Source of the DNA: Chloroflexota bacterium
GTDB lineage: Bacteria; Chloroflexota; Dehalococcoidia; SZUA-161; SpSt-899
Assembly (NCBI GenBank): GCA_018725425.1
Contig: QLUL01000070.1
Span: 1-6,145, forward strand
Reading direction: 5' to 3'
DNA: 6,145 bases
A program made the translations under genes and the position numbers. The notes under the pieces are model-generated. The model saw only the letters and a list, made by a program, of their open reading frames with translations. It was not told the origin of the DNA and made no database searches. Positions 1-4,560 of the stretch are shown here, piece after piece. The first letter of the stretch is position 1. The number at the start of each line of letters is the position of its first letter.

Positions 1-57
1 CTCCTCATCAAGCCGGAAATACAGAGTGTCACTTCCTTTGTCAACTTTTACTCTCAT
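1..57 (-). CDS. DUF2283-like small protein, N-terminal 19 residues (cut by window edge)
   Basis: The minus-strand frame from ATG at 57 reads MRVKVDKGSDTLYFRLDEE and runs off the window. The D-x-L-Y-x-R-L pattern near the N-terminus is the signature of the DUF2283 family, small proteins of unknown function. A strong ribosome binding site (GAGGAGGG) ends a few bases upstream of the ATG, which supports this start even though it lies inside the 3' end of the preceding gene; the two overlap by 17 bases. The overlap suggests translational coupling. DUF2283 genes are often found beside DUF4258 genes, and the pair is commonly suspected to be toxin-antitoxin-like; that role is inferred here, with DUF2283 the likely antitoxin. 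Confidence rests on the motif, the ribosome binding site and the context, since only 19 residues are visible. Confidence 0.72.
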   Translation of the reverse strand, partial: MRVKVDKGSDTLYFRLDEE

Positions 58-292
58 GTTCCCTCCTCAGTCTTCTATCGAAGAACACGGTCACTCCTTT
101 GTGCGGAGCAGTTGCCACATTTATCACAACCCTCAACCATCGGTTACCAAACTCTGGAATTTGCTTGATGAAATGTGTTGTGCCATCAGGGTGGTCTTCC
201 TTTCTGTCGGGGCTATGAACGCACTTATCAACCCACTCTGGTGGGATATTACGCTCATTCATCATATCTTGAAAATGACTTCCGAATTCCAT
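41..292 (-). CDS. DUF4258-like protein, putative toxin of a DUF4258/DUF2283 pair
   Basis: An 83-residue protein from the ATG at 292; an in-frame ATG at 331 would add 13 residues. The body shows M-x-E-R-x-I-P-x-E-W-V near the N-terminus, a central D-G-T-x-H-F-x-K-x-I-P-E-x-G-N-R-W-L-R-V-V-x-N stretch, and a C-terminal T-V-F-F-D-R-R-L-R-R, which match what I know of small DUF4258 proteins. These resemble RelE/BrnT-type toxins in size and in basic, aromatic-rich termini, but no activity is proven. The shorter start was chosen because 292 lies just outside the 293-434 repeat element and leaves the usual short leader before G-S-H-F. Neither start has a convincing ribosome binding site; the repeat probably displaced the original one. 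The stop overlaps the next gene, so the two are likely co-expressed from the promoter at 433-462. Confidence 0.75.
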   Translation of the reverse strand: MEFGSHFQDMMNERNIPPEWVDKCVHSPDRKEDHPDGTTHFIKQIPEFGNRWLRVVINVATAPHKGVTVFFDRRLRREHESKS

Positions 293-434
293 ATTATAAC
301 GGATGTTCCAGCACGTATCTGTGAAAATCATTGAACCAGATACGAAATTACCTTTTCAATCCTTACGAGATCCATCATGTAGGCATGTATTCTCGTATCT
401 GGCGAGCCGTTCAAAATGGAACATCCGTTATAAT
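293..434. repeat. 142-bp MITE-like inverted-repeat element in cassette 5
   Basis: The ends are perfect 18-bp inverted repeats: ATTATAACGGATGTTCCA at 293-310 and its complement at 417-434. A second perfect 10-bp pair lies inside (CCAGATACGA 336-345, TCGTATCTGG 393-402), and a further CGTATCTG occurs at 314-321. It codes for no recognisable protein. Size and structure fit a miniature inverted-repeat element or a long RNA hairpin. TA or AT dinucleotides flank both ends, so a 2-bp target duplication is possible but not provable. It separates the promoter at 433-462 from the ATG at 292; without it the ATG would lie about 52 bases from the cassette boundary, a usual spacing for cassettes. Confidence 0.7.
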
Positions 435-462
435 GATACCGCCACCGACCACCTCATGTCAA
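433..462 (-). promoter_or_regulatory. Sigma-70-type promoter for the DUF4258/DUF2283 genes
   Basis: On the minus strand a perfect TTGACA (457-462) is followed after 18 bases by TATCAT (433-438), five of six matches to the -10 consensus. Transcription would begin near 426, inside the right arm of the inverted-repeat element, giving an mRNA leader of about 135 nt that can fold on itself. The -10 box touches the end of that element, so the insertion may have helped create the promoter. Confidence 0.65.
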
Positions 463-480
463 CTCGTGATTTTCCATAGC

Positions 481-616
481 TTCTAACGACCAAGCTCACC
501 TGCCACCAGAGTGATATGCCGACCAGCCCCTGACAACCATGAGACCCCAAATAGCAAAACAAGACTCGCAAATCGCCGACGCTCTGGTGGTCAGGTGCAG
601 CGCCTTGTTGGGCGGC
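481..616 (-). other. attC site of cassette 4 (136 bp)
   Basis: The 5' end on the minus strand is GCCGCCCAAC (607-616), the complement of the first bases of cassette 4. The 3' core is GTTAGAA (481-487), one base off the GTTRRRY consensus. The inner arms pair strongly: CACCTGACCACCAGAG against a near-complement, with an unpaired G after GCT on one arm, the extrahelical base that lets integrases recognise the folded bottom strand. The toxin stop codon lies 12 bases before the site. Confidence 0.88.
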
Positions 617-628
617 TGACATCTCTGG

Positions 629-895
629 CTATGGAAAATACCTGTAAACATCCTTTCGGTGCAAGAATCGAACAAAGATAACGGTGTCGCCTTCCGATAA
701 CAGGCCAAGTCTGTAGTCCCCAATGCTGATTCGGTAGTATCGGTCGCCGACTCTGAGCTTCTTGATGTTTTCTACCTCTCGGAGACCCCGTGCCTCTTCA
801 ACGAGTTCAATCGTTTCCTTGACCCGCTTCTTGAGGGCTTTATCCCTGACTTGCTTCAGGTCTTTGGTGAAACTCCCCTTGAATTCGACTTTCAG
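629..895 (-). CDS. RelE/ParE-type toxin, apparent CTG start
   Basis: An 88-residue reading frame on the minus strand, easily missed because no ATG, GTG or TTG lies at its 5' end. It begins L-K-V-E-F-K-G-S-F and contains K-K-L-R-V-G-D-R-Y-Y-R-I-S-I-G-D-Y-R-L-G (residues 45-64) and R-F-L-H-R-K-D-V-Y-R (76-85), the usual C-terminal half of RelE/ParE-superfamily toxins. The family either cuts ribosome-bound mRNA or poisons gyrase; the sequence alone does not decide which. The start is taken as CTG at 895-893. A good GGAAGG ribosome binding site (902-907) lies six bases upstream, and the CTG overlaps the antitoxin stop as CTGA, a one-base variant of the common ATGA junction. The full fold is present, so the gene looks functional if CTG is used. 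It lies second in the operon, directly before attC. Confidence 0.85.
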   Translation of the reverse strand: MKVEFKGSFTKDLKQVRDKALKKRVKETIELVEEARGLREVENIKKLRVGDRYYRISIGDYRLGLLSEGDTVIFVRFLHRKDVYRYFP

Positions 896-1101
896 GACGC
901 ACCTTCCAAAACCTGAAAAACTTCCTCTCTGTGAACGGGCGCAGTCCCCTCACCTTCCTTTATGGCACTTACCAAGGCGAAATCTTCGACGATTTCCGCA
1001 AATAACTCGTAGACCAAGTCTCTCCGTTCTTGGAGCAACTCAACGAAGGCTTGCTTGAACAGTTCTTTGATTTGAGTTTCATCAAGAGTGATATATGACA
1101 T
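892..1101 (-). CDS. Putative antitoxin of the RelE/ParE-type pair (unrecognised family)
   Basis: A 69-residue acidic, mostly helical-looking protein that I cannot assign to a named family. It begins M-S-Y-I-T-L-D-E-T-Q-I-K-E-L-F, followed by a run of charged and leucine-rich residues with a helix-like pattern (about 8-47), and ends in a more flexible tail. The ATG at 1101 has a good AAGGAG site six bases upstream. Its role as antitoxin is inferred from position: it is the first gene of the cassette, small, and overlaps by four bases a clear RelE/ParE-type toxin. The N-terminus could form a short beta strand plus helix as in ribbon-helix-helix or Phd-like antitoxins, but no DNA-binding motif is certain. 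A promoter (1222-1230) and a near-palindrome (1147-1161) lie upstream and would suit autoregulation. Confidence 0.8.
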   Translation of the reverse strand: MSYITLDETQIKELFKQAFVELLQERRDLVYELFAEIVEDFALVSAIKEGEGTAPVHREEVFQVLEGAS

Positions 1102-1146
1102 GGCCAGCTCCTTATTTGAGGTTTATACGCTGTGTTATTTGTCCCA

Positions 1147-1161
1147 TGGTGTCAGATACCA
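1147..1161. promoter_or_regulatory. Candidate operator in the toxin-antitoxin leader
   Basis: TGGTGTCAGATACCA is a 15-bp near-palindrome with a single central base and one imperfect pair (TGGTGTC / GATACCA), between the promoter at 1222-1230 and the antitoxin ATG at 1101. Toxin-antitoxin complexes usually bind palindromes near their own promoter. It is downstream of the likely transcription start, so it may instead act in the mRNA leader or be chance. Confidence 0.3.
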
Positions 1162-1221
1162 CGAATTGTGGGCCACGGGCGATAGTCCAGAATTCCAGAT
1201 TCCCCCATCTCACTTGTGCTC

Positions 1222-1230
1222 AGTATATCA
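1222..1230 (-). promoter_or_regulatory. Extended -10 promoter for the cassette 4 toxin-antitoxin genes
   Basis: On the minus strand TGATATACT gives an extended -10 (TG-N-TATACT), with no clear -35 box, as is usual for extended -10 promoters. It lies inside cassette 4, about 120 bases before the antitoxin start, leaving a leader of roughly 110 nt. Cassettes with toxin-antitoxin genes typically carry their own promoter so that expression does not depend on array position. Confidence 0.5.
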
Positions 1231-1256
1231 CGTCTGGTTCTGGTTATAAAGTGGCC

Positions 1257-1387
1257 GCCCAACGGTGGAGCTGAGCCGCGCGGCGGCTCATGCCCGGCAC
1301 CTGCAACAACTCTCAACGTAGCCTCCCAACCGTTCGCGGCTTCATCGCGGCGACAGCCGCGTCGGCTCCAGCGATTTGTTAGGCCGC
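1257..1387 (-). other. attC site of cassette 3 (131 bp)
   Basis: The minus-strand 5' end GCGGCCTAAC (1378-1387) is the complement of the first ten bases of cassette 3. The 3' core is GTTGGGC (1257-1263), a perfect GTTRRRY. The arms GCTGGAGCCGACGCGGC and GCTGAGCCGCGCGGC (second read as reverse complement) pair with an extra G and an extra A, and the central part can form a further GC-rich hairpin. About 80 bases without a gene separate it from the EFR1 stop; they hold only a small GCATCA-CT-TGATGC hairpin (1435-1448). Confidence 0.88.
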
Positions 1388-1466
1388 CTTAAGAACTGTG
1401 GACCAATCCCCAAGCTTTGAATTACTCTTACACAGCATCACTTGATGCCAATTTAGTGCAATAATG

Positions 1467-2234
1467 CTATTCCTCCAAGTATTGTGAAAAGGAATACCCT
1501 TTCTTGATAGGTATGAACTTTGAAAGGCGTGGGTTAATTGCTTTCTGAGGACAACTATAAACACACCGCAGACACATTAGACATTTGAATCCAAACCGCG
1601 GCTTGCCGTTATTACTGCGCTCAATGTTCTTCTCAGGACAATTCTTCCAACAGATGCCACACAAATTGCAGTCATTTCCGGCATGAAGCTCAAGACCAAA
1701 CAACCTCGAAGCGAATGCTTCTGCTTTACCAAAGAAACTCAGAACTCGGGATTTCCCCTTGACCCTTAATATCGTTCTTTTCCCCTCAACAAGAGATTTA
1801 CTAATGTCCTTTATCCTTTCCTCGGATTCAGTAATCAGTTTGTTGGCCACTTCGTCAGGGAAAGACATAATAATGGTTAATGGCATTGCTAGGATTTCAT
1901 CAAGAATTATCGAATATTCCTTTTTAGTGAACAGTTTTCGCAAATCGGAGGATGCGGCTTCATTCACCCAACTAGTAGTACAGCCAACCCCAATCATACT
2001 TACGGTATTATACAAATCAGGTGGTAAACGCTTGACAAAACGCTTCACATTTCGTGGAGCGTTAAAACCATGGATAGGATAGAGTAGAACGAGGTGTTTG
2101 TTGTTTATCAATTGATCTGCTTCAATAGACTCTAGCGGTAATATTTCCACATCATATGAATCCAAGTGATTAGCCAGCATTTTTGCCAAATGCAACACAT
2201 TCCCTGTTGGGCTGAAGTAAACTAAAGTATACAT
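1467..2234 (-). CDS. EFR1-family flavodoxin-ferredoxin fusion protein (cassette 3)
   Basis: A 255-residue soluble protein. The N-terminus (M-Y-T-L-V-Y-F-S-P-T-G-N-V) is a flavodoxin-type FMN phosphate loop, and the first 150 residues fit a flavodoxin-like fold. The C-terminus has two complete [4Fe-4S] motifs, C189-C192-C195-C199-P and C218-C221-C224-C228-P, spaced as in bacterial 2[4Fe-4S] ferredoxins. This arrangement is that of proteins annotated as EFR1 family ferrodoxins, common in anaerobes. They probably pass electrons between FMN and iron-sulphur clusters, but substrates are unknown. All eight cysteines are present and the length is normal, so it looks intact. The ATG lies 26 bases inside the cassette with a weak, distant GAGGA site and no visible promoter, so expression would depend on read-through from upstream cassettes. 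Confidence 0.9.
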   Translation of the reverse strand: MYTLVYFSPTGNVLHLAKMLANHLDSYDVEILPLESIEADQLINNKHLVLLYPIHGFNAPRNVKRFVKRLPPDLYNTVSMIGVGCTTSWVNEAASSDLRKLFTKKEYSIILDEILAMPLTIIMSFPDEVANKLITESEERIKDISKSLVEGKRTILRVKGKSRVLSFFGKAEAFASRLFGLELHAGNDCNLCGICWKNCPEKNIERSNNGKPRFGFKCLMCLRCVYSCPQKAINPRLSKFIPIKKGYSFSQYLEE

Positions 2235-2254
2235 CTACACTCATTCCTCGAGCG

Positions 2255-2390
2255 GCCTAACGCCCGAGCTCAGCCGCCGCTAACAGTATGAAACACAGAC
2301 TTTCAAAAAACCACCAAACTTTGAGAGGGCGCAGAACCTTTTGAAAACTGCCACGCTGTTAGCGGTCGGCTGCAGCGAGTTGTTAGGCAC
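2255..2390 (-). other. attC site of cassette 2 (136 bp)
   Basis: The minus-strand 5' end GTGCCTAAC (2382-2390) complements the start of cassette 2; the 3' core is GTTAGGC (2255-2261). The arms GCTGCAGCCGACCGCTAACAG and GCTCAGCCGCCGCTAACAG (the latter as reverse complement) pair over about 19 bases with one extrahelical G after GCT. The loop region is AT-richer and contains the short run of six A/T bases near 2305. The hicB stop lies six bases before the site. Confidence 0.92.
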
Positions 2391-2396
2391 TTTCAC

Positions 2397-2615
2397 TTAC
2401 GCAACTTGATAGATCAATGGCCGAAAATGAGGGGTTGGTATTGGTTTACCATTGGCACGCGCTGCTTCAAGCCACGCTTCCTTTGCCTTTAACACTTCCT
2501 GCAATGCTTCCTCTGGCGTTGTGCCAAAAGCAGAGCAATGCTTCAAGTCGGGTATATCTGCAATGTACCCCTCATCCTCTTCGCTGTAAAATACATTGAC
2601 ATGATAATCTTTCAT
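2397..2615 (-). CDS. hicB: HicB-family antitoxin
   Basis: A 72-residue protein with the HicB core: Y-H-V-N-V-F-Y-S-E-E-D-E-G-Y-I-A-D-I-P-D-L (residues 4-24), then C-S-A-F-G-T-T-P-E-E-A-L (28-39) and a helix A-L-Q-E-V-L-K-A-K-E-A-W-L. This is the partial RNase H-like fold that binds and blocks HicA. The protein ends after the proline-rich P-I-P-T-P region, so it lacks the C-terminal ribbon-helix-helix or helix-turn-helix domain of longer HicB proteins; such short forms are common, but they may not bind DNA. The start ATG overlaps the hicA stop as ATGA and has GGAGG seven bases upstream, inside hicA, so translation is probably coupled. It is the second gene of the cassette, in the usual hicA-hicB order. 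Confidence 0.93.
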   Translation of the reverse strand: MKDYHVNVFYSEEDEGYIADIPDLKHCSAFGTTPEEALQEVLKAKEAWLEAARANGKPIPTPHFRPLIYQVA

Positions 2616-2866
2616 CCCTCATCCTCCATTTGAAGATTATGTCGTTCAATAAGTTGCAACAATTGTTTCACCTGATATGGTTTCGCTTTTCCTTTAACAT
2701 CTTGGAGGTTCGCCAGTTCTGGAACATCGGGGTGTACGAAAATGTGGTGACTCCCTTTGATACGCTCCAAACGAAATCCAAACATCTCAGCACATGCTAC
2801 CGCTTCTGAAAACCGGATATTTCTTGAACCGGAAAGTAGCTTTTGCAGTAGCTTACTCTTCTTCAT
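2612..2866 (-). CDS. hicA: HicA-family mRNA interferase toxin
   Basis: An 84-residue protein of the HicA family, double-stranded-RNA-binding-like toxins that cleave mRNA and are neutralised by HicB. The key motif is G-S-H-H-I-F at residues 38-43, holding the catalytic histidine, preceded by G-F-x-L-E-R-I-K and followed by a C-terminal V-K-G-K-A-K-P-Y-Q-V-K-Q-L-L that matches the usual lysine-rich helix. The N-terminus is some 15-20 residues longer than the shortest HicA proteins (L-L-S-G-S-R-N-I-R-F-S-E), a form that is also common. All conserved residues are present. The ATG at 2866 lies only 20 bases from the cassette end with a weak AGAAAG site; there is no room for a cassette promoter, so transcription must come from upstream. 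Confidence 0.93.
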   Translation of the reverse strand: MKKSKLLQKLLSGSRNIRFSEAVACAEMFGFRLERIKGSHHIFVHPDVPELANLQDVKGKAKPYQVKQLLQLIERHNLQMEDEG

Positions 2867-2879
2867 ATCTTTCTCGTGT

Positions 2880-2940
2880 GCCTAACGCTCCGGTTCAGCG
2901 GCGACGCGGAGCGCCGTCCGCTGCAACCGGTTGTTATGTG
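2880..2940 (-). other. attC site of cassette 1 (61 bp, classical short form)
   Basis: The minus-strand 5' end CACATAAC (2933-2940, extending to AGTCACATAAC) complements the first 11 bases of cassette 1, and the 3' core is GTTAGGC (2880-2886). The arms CCGGTTGCAGCGG and CCGGTTCAGCGG (the latter as reverse complement) pair perfectly apart from one extrahelical G. A small GC hairpin forms the tip. This is the typical size and shape of attC sites from mobile integrons. Confidence 0.94.
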
Positions 2941-2946
2941 ACTGCT

Positions 2947-3723
2947 TCATGATCTGGCGGCTAGTGCAGCCCGCATGGTGCACTTAAAGAGATCCGCCCA
3001 GGTGAGCCAGCCCATTCGGGCCGCAACCGCCTCGACTGGCGGATGAGCAACTCCCTCTAGTGCGTCTGCTAGCGGACGCAAGCTATTGTTCCGACCAACC
3101 TTGTAGTACTGAAAGAGCCACGCGCTACGCCACTTATCTTTATAGCCGCCTCCAGGCTGCCCTACCGCCTCATGTTTCGTCTTCCTTTGGTACATCATGT
3201 CGGCGGGCGCCAGATCGAGGAAAACGAAGAAGAACTCGCGCTCGCCATTCACGATCGAGTCTAGCCCGACCCTCAGCTTTCTGGCGATCTGGTCATGCGG
3301 TTTTTCTGGGGGCGCCGCTGGGCTGACCGCGGAGTAGAGTTTGGCCTCGAAAAACACCAATACGCCGGGTGCTTCGATACTGGCATCGACTTCCGTCGCC
3401 TCCCTGGTTGAGATGCCCGTGTATTGCTTGCCAACATGAACACTGATGTCCTTGTTGCCGATGCCTCGCTTACGGAATGATAGGGAAGCGTTCCCGTTAA
3501 AGGAATCCTCGAGTATTTCATCCAGAGCTGCGGCTTTGTCCAGCGACGGCAAGCTCGCCAGAATATCGAAACACGACCATGTCAGGGCATCTTCGCTGTG
3601 CGAACTGATTGCGTTCTTCAGCTTATGCTGCATCCCTTTGTAGTCCTGCCTTAGAAAGGATGCCAAAGCATCCTCGCGTCCGGGGAGGATCACATGGTTG
3701 CGTTGGTACTCCTTGTAGATCAT
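2947..3723 (-). CDS. PD-(D/E)XK nuclease-like protein (cassette 1)
   Basis: A 258-residue protein not assignable to a named family. Residues 110-130 read T-E-V-D-A-S-I, seven residues, then V-F-F-E-A-K-L-Y: an acidic residue (D113) at the end of one predicted strand and E126-A-K128 in the next, followed by D-Q-I-A-R-K-L at 144-150. This D...ExK plus Q-containing helix is the active-site layout of PD-(D/E)XK nucleases such as restriction enzymes. No partner methylase or helicase is in the window, so it may be a lone defence or repair nuclease, or a non-cutting relative. The ATG at 3723 was chosen because GGGGGC lies just before it. An in-frame GTG at 3747 would add eight residues but spans the attI junction, so it would not travel with the cassette. 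Base composition is GC-richer than the neighbours. Confidence 0.72.
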   Translation of the reverse strand: MIYKEYQRNHVILPGREDALASFLRQDYKGMQHKLKNAISSHSEDALTWSCFDILASLPSLDKAAALDEILEDSFNGNASLSFRKRGIGNKDISVHVGKQYTGISTREATEVDASIEAPGVLVFFEAKLYSAVSPAAPPEKPHDQIARKLRVGLDSIVNGEREFFFVFLDLAPADMMYQRKTKHEAVGQPGGGYKDKWRSAWLFQYYKVGRNNSLRPLADALEGVAHPPVEAVAARMGWLTWADLFKCTMRAALAARS

Positions 3724-3749
3724 CCAGCCCCCGTAGTCACATAACACTG

Positions 3750-3777
3750 TTTATATCGATCCGCATAACACCCCAAA
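3750..3777 (-). promoter_or_regulatory. Weak candidate cassette promoter (Pc)
   Basis: Minus-strand TTTGGG (3772-3777), 16-base spacer, TATAAA (3750-3755). The -10 matches five of six bases, the -35 poorly. Transcription would begin close to the cassette 1 junction and read into the array. Position is as expected for a Pc in this layout, but the match is too weak for more than a suggestion. Confidence 0.22.
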
Positions 3778-3896
3778 CAGGGTTGCGATTGCCGTATAAG
3801 ACGCCTGCGAATAAAGCATCGCTTTGGGCCTAATGGGTGAGATATCAGGCAGTTGCGGCCAGGCGATGTTCTTATCGCGGTGTCTTATACGGATCG
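3757..3896. repeat. Imperfect inverted repeats in the attI-like region
   Basis: Three related copies occur: CGATCCGCATAACACCCC (3757-3774, plus), CCGTATAAGACGCC (3792-3805, plus) and the inverted copy at 3879-3896, whose complement reads CGATCCGTATAAGACACC. The outer pair matches at 15 of 18 positions and the inner pair at 13 of 14; the similarity of the inner pair continues inward through GCGA-TAA and CATCGC. They could be integrase-binding repeats, a degenerate attC, or a small dead inverted-repeat element. Confidence 0.6.
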
Positions 3897-3919
3897 GCAT
3901 AAAACCCTCCATGACAACC

Positions 3920-4380
3920 TCAGAGCGCATCGACAGGGCTGCGAACCCCGGCCGGTCCACGGTTGAGGACGTGGGTGTAAACCCTTGTCCCCGCGAAGCT
4001 TGTCCCCGCGAAGGCGGGGAGCGGGGAATGGTGGTCTTCACGTCCTTATGGCCAAGGAGTTTCTGGACTGTCCGAATATCGTAACCACTTTCCAACAGGT
4101 GCGCTGCAAACGAATGCCGGAACGTATGGCACGTGGCTCGCTTGGTCAATCCAGCCTTGGTGACGGCATCTCTCACCGCTTTTTGAACCAGTGATTCGTC
4201 CGTGTGATAACGCCCTCTTTCGCCACTCTTTGGGTTCTTCCACCGGTTTTCTTGGGAAAAGACCCATTGCCAGCGCCAGTCGGTGGGGGCGTCGGGGTAT
4301 TTGCGATCCAGCGCGTCGGGCATTTGCACGCACCCCCATCCTTCGGCCAGGTCCCGTTCGTGGAGCGCTTTGGGGATTGG
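3920..4380 (-). pseudogene. intI: Integron integrase IntI, 3' fragment with frameshift
   Basis: A tyrosine recombinase of the IntI family, which recombines attI with attC. From [13 protein letters not shown] onward it follows the family: A-L-D-R-K-Y-P and W-x-W-Q-W-V-F with the IntI-specific extra helix region, C-H-T-F-R-H-S-F-A (catalytic histidine and arginine), and [20 protein letters not shown]. Two lesions inactivate it. The N-terminal half, with the DNA-binding domain and first catalytic arginine, is missing: an in-frame TAA lies just upstream at the IS end (4386). A 44-base insert at 3984-4027 shifts the frame before the catalytic tyrosine. Skipping the insert restores [10 protein letters not shown] and the natural stop TGA at 3920-3922. 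In the shifted frame the reading continues without meaning to 3751. Confidence 0.93.
3984..4027. repeat. 22-bp CTTG-hairpin repeat with an identical copy nested inside it
   Basis: The inner copy (3999-4020) is CTTG + TCCCCGC + GAAG + GCGGGGA: a four-base tag, then a 7-bp stem with a four-base loop. The outer copy is the same 22 bases split by the inner one into 3984-3998 (through GAAG) and 4021-4027 (GCGGGGA). Removing all 44 bases joins the intI codons as ACC ACC ATG GTT TAC, the expected T-T-M-V-Y. There is no target duplication. Same plan as the 24-bp repeats in the neighbouring transposase gene. Confidence 0.9.
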
Positions 4381-4385
4381 TGATT

Positions 4386-4407
4386 AGGATTTGAGCCTCT
4401 TGCAAAA
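4386..4407 (+). repeat. Left terminal inverted repeat of the IS
   Basis: AGGAT, one variable base, then TGAGCCTCTTGCAAAA. Its complement occurs at 5929-5950 with one mismatch in 22. Confidence 0.9.
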
Positions 4408-4560
4408 TTCCTTTGATCCCGCCCGCGATTGGCAAGGGAAATTCTTACTACGGCGCATTTTCATGAGAATACCCCTTGAAATCGTTTTTGCGGCTCAGTA
4501 ATTGAGCAAAATGGAGTTGTAACTCATGATTTTGCTGGTTTTTGAGCATACTCGCCCTTT

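Larger units (their letters stand above)
3745..3919 (-). other. attI-like region between intI and cassette 1
   Basis: This stretch holds no gene. It lies between the ancestral intI stop (3920) and the first cassette, where attI is expected when intI and cassettes point the same way. The first junction reads GTGTTATGTG on the minus strand, cut after G at 3745. A similar GTGTTATGCGG lies about 25 bases upstream and could be a second integrase-binding repeat. attI sites are poorly conserved, so this call rests on position and on the cassette boundary. Confidence 0.6.
1..4380 (-). mobile_element. Integron: intI remnant, attI-like region and five gene cassettes
   Basis: A truncated integron integrase is followed, on the same strand, by cassettes whose genes each end just before an attC site. 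Cassette limits, from G^TTRRRY-type recombination points on the minus strand, are 2886-3744, 2261-2885, 1263-2260, 487-1262 and 1-486 (partial). The limits are firm because the first 9-11 bases of each complete cassette (GTTATGTGACT, GTTAGGCAC, GTTAGGCCGC, GTTGGGCGGC) recur as reverse complement at the 5' end of that same cassette's attC. This is the hallmark of a cassette inserted from a circle. The integrase points toward the array rather than away from it, the layout described for Treponema and planctomycete integrons. Confidence 0.93.

Noticed and set aside
496..723. Minus-strand open frame of 75 codons across the toxin end and attC4
   Set aside because: It overlaps the RelE/ParE-type toxin in another frame and runs through the attC site.
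762..1058. Plus-strand open frame of 98 codons
   Set aside because: It is antisense to the toxin and antitoxin genes, which have better start signals and family motifs.
1..3744. CRISPR array
   Set aside because: The spaced repeats are attC sites with imperfect inverted arms and genes between them; no short direct repeats with regular spacers occur.
3745..3747. GTG start for the cassette 1 nuclease
   Set aside because: The codon straddles the attI-cassette junction and has no ribosome binding site; the ATG at 3723 lies inside the cassette behind a G-rich site.
3751..4029. The integrase frame continuing some 90 codons past the repeat insertion
   Set aside because: After the 44-base insert the reading is out of frame with IntI; the true C-terminus and stop lie in the neighbouring frame at 3920-3982.
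4046..4435. A 129-codon minus-strand open frame crossing the IS end
   Set aside because: It overlaps intI in another frame and crosses the IS boundary; no family features are visible.
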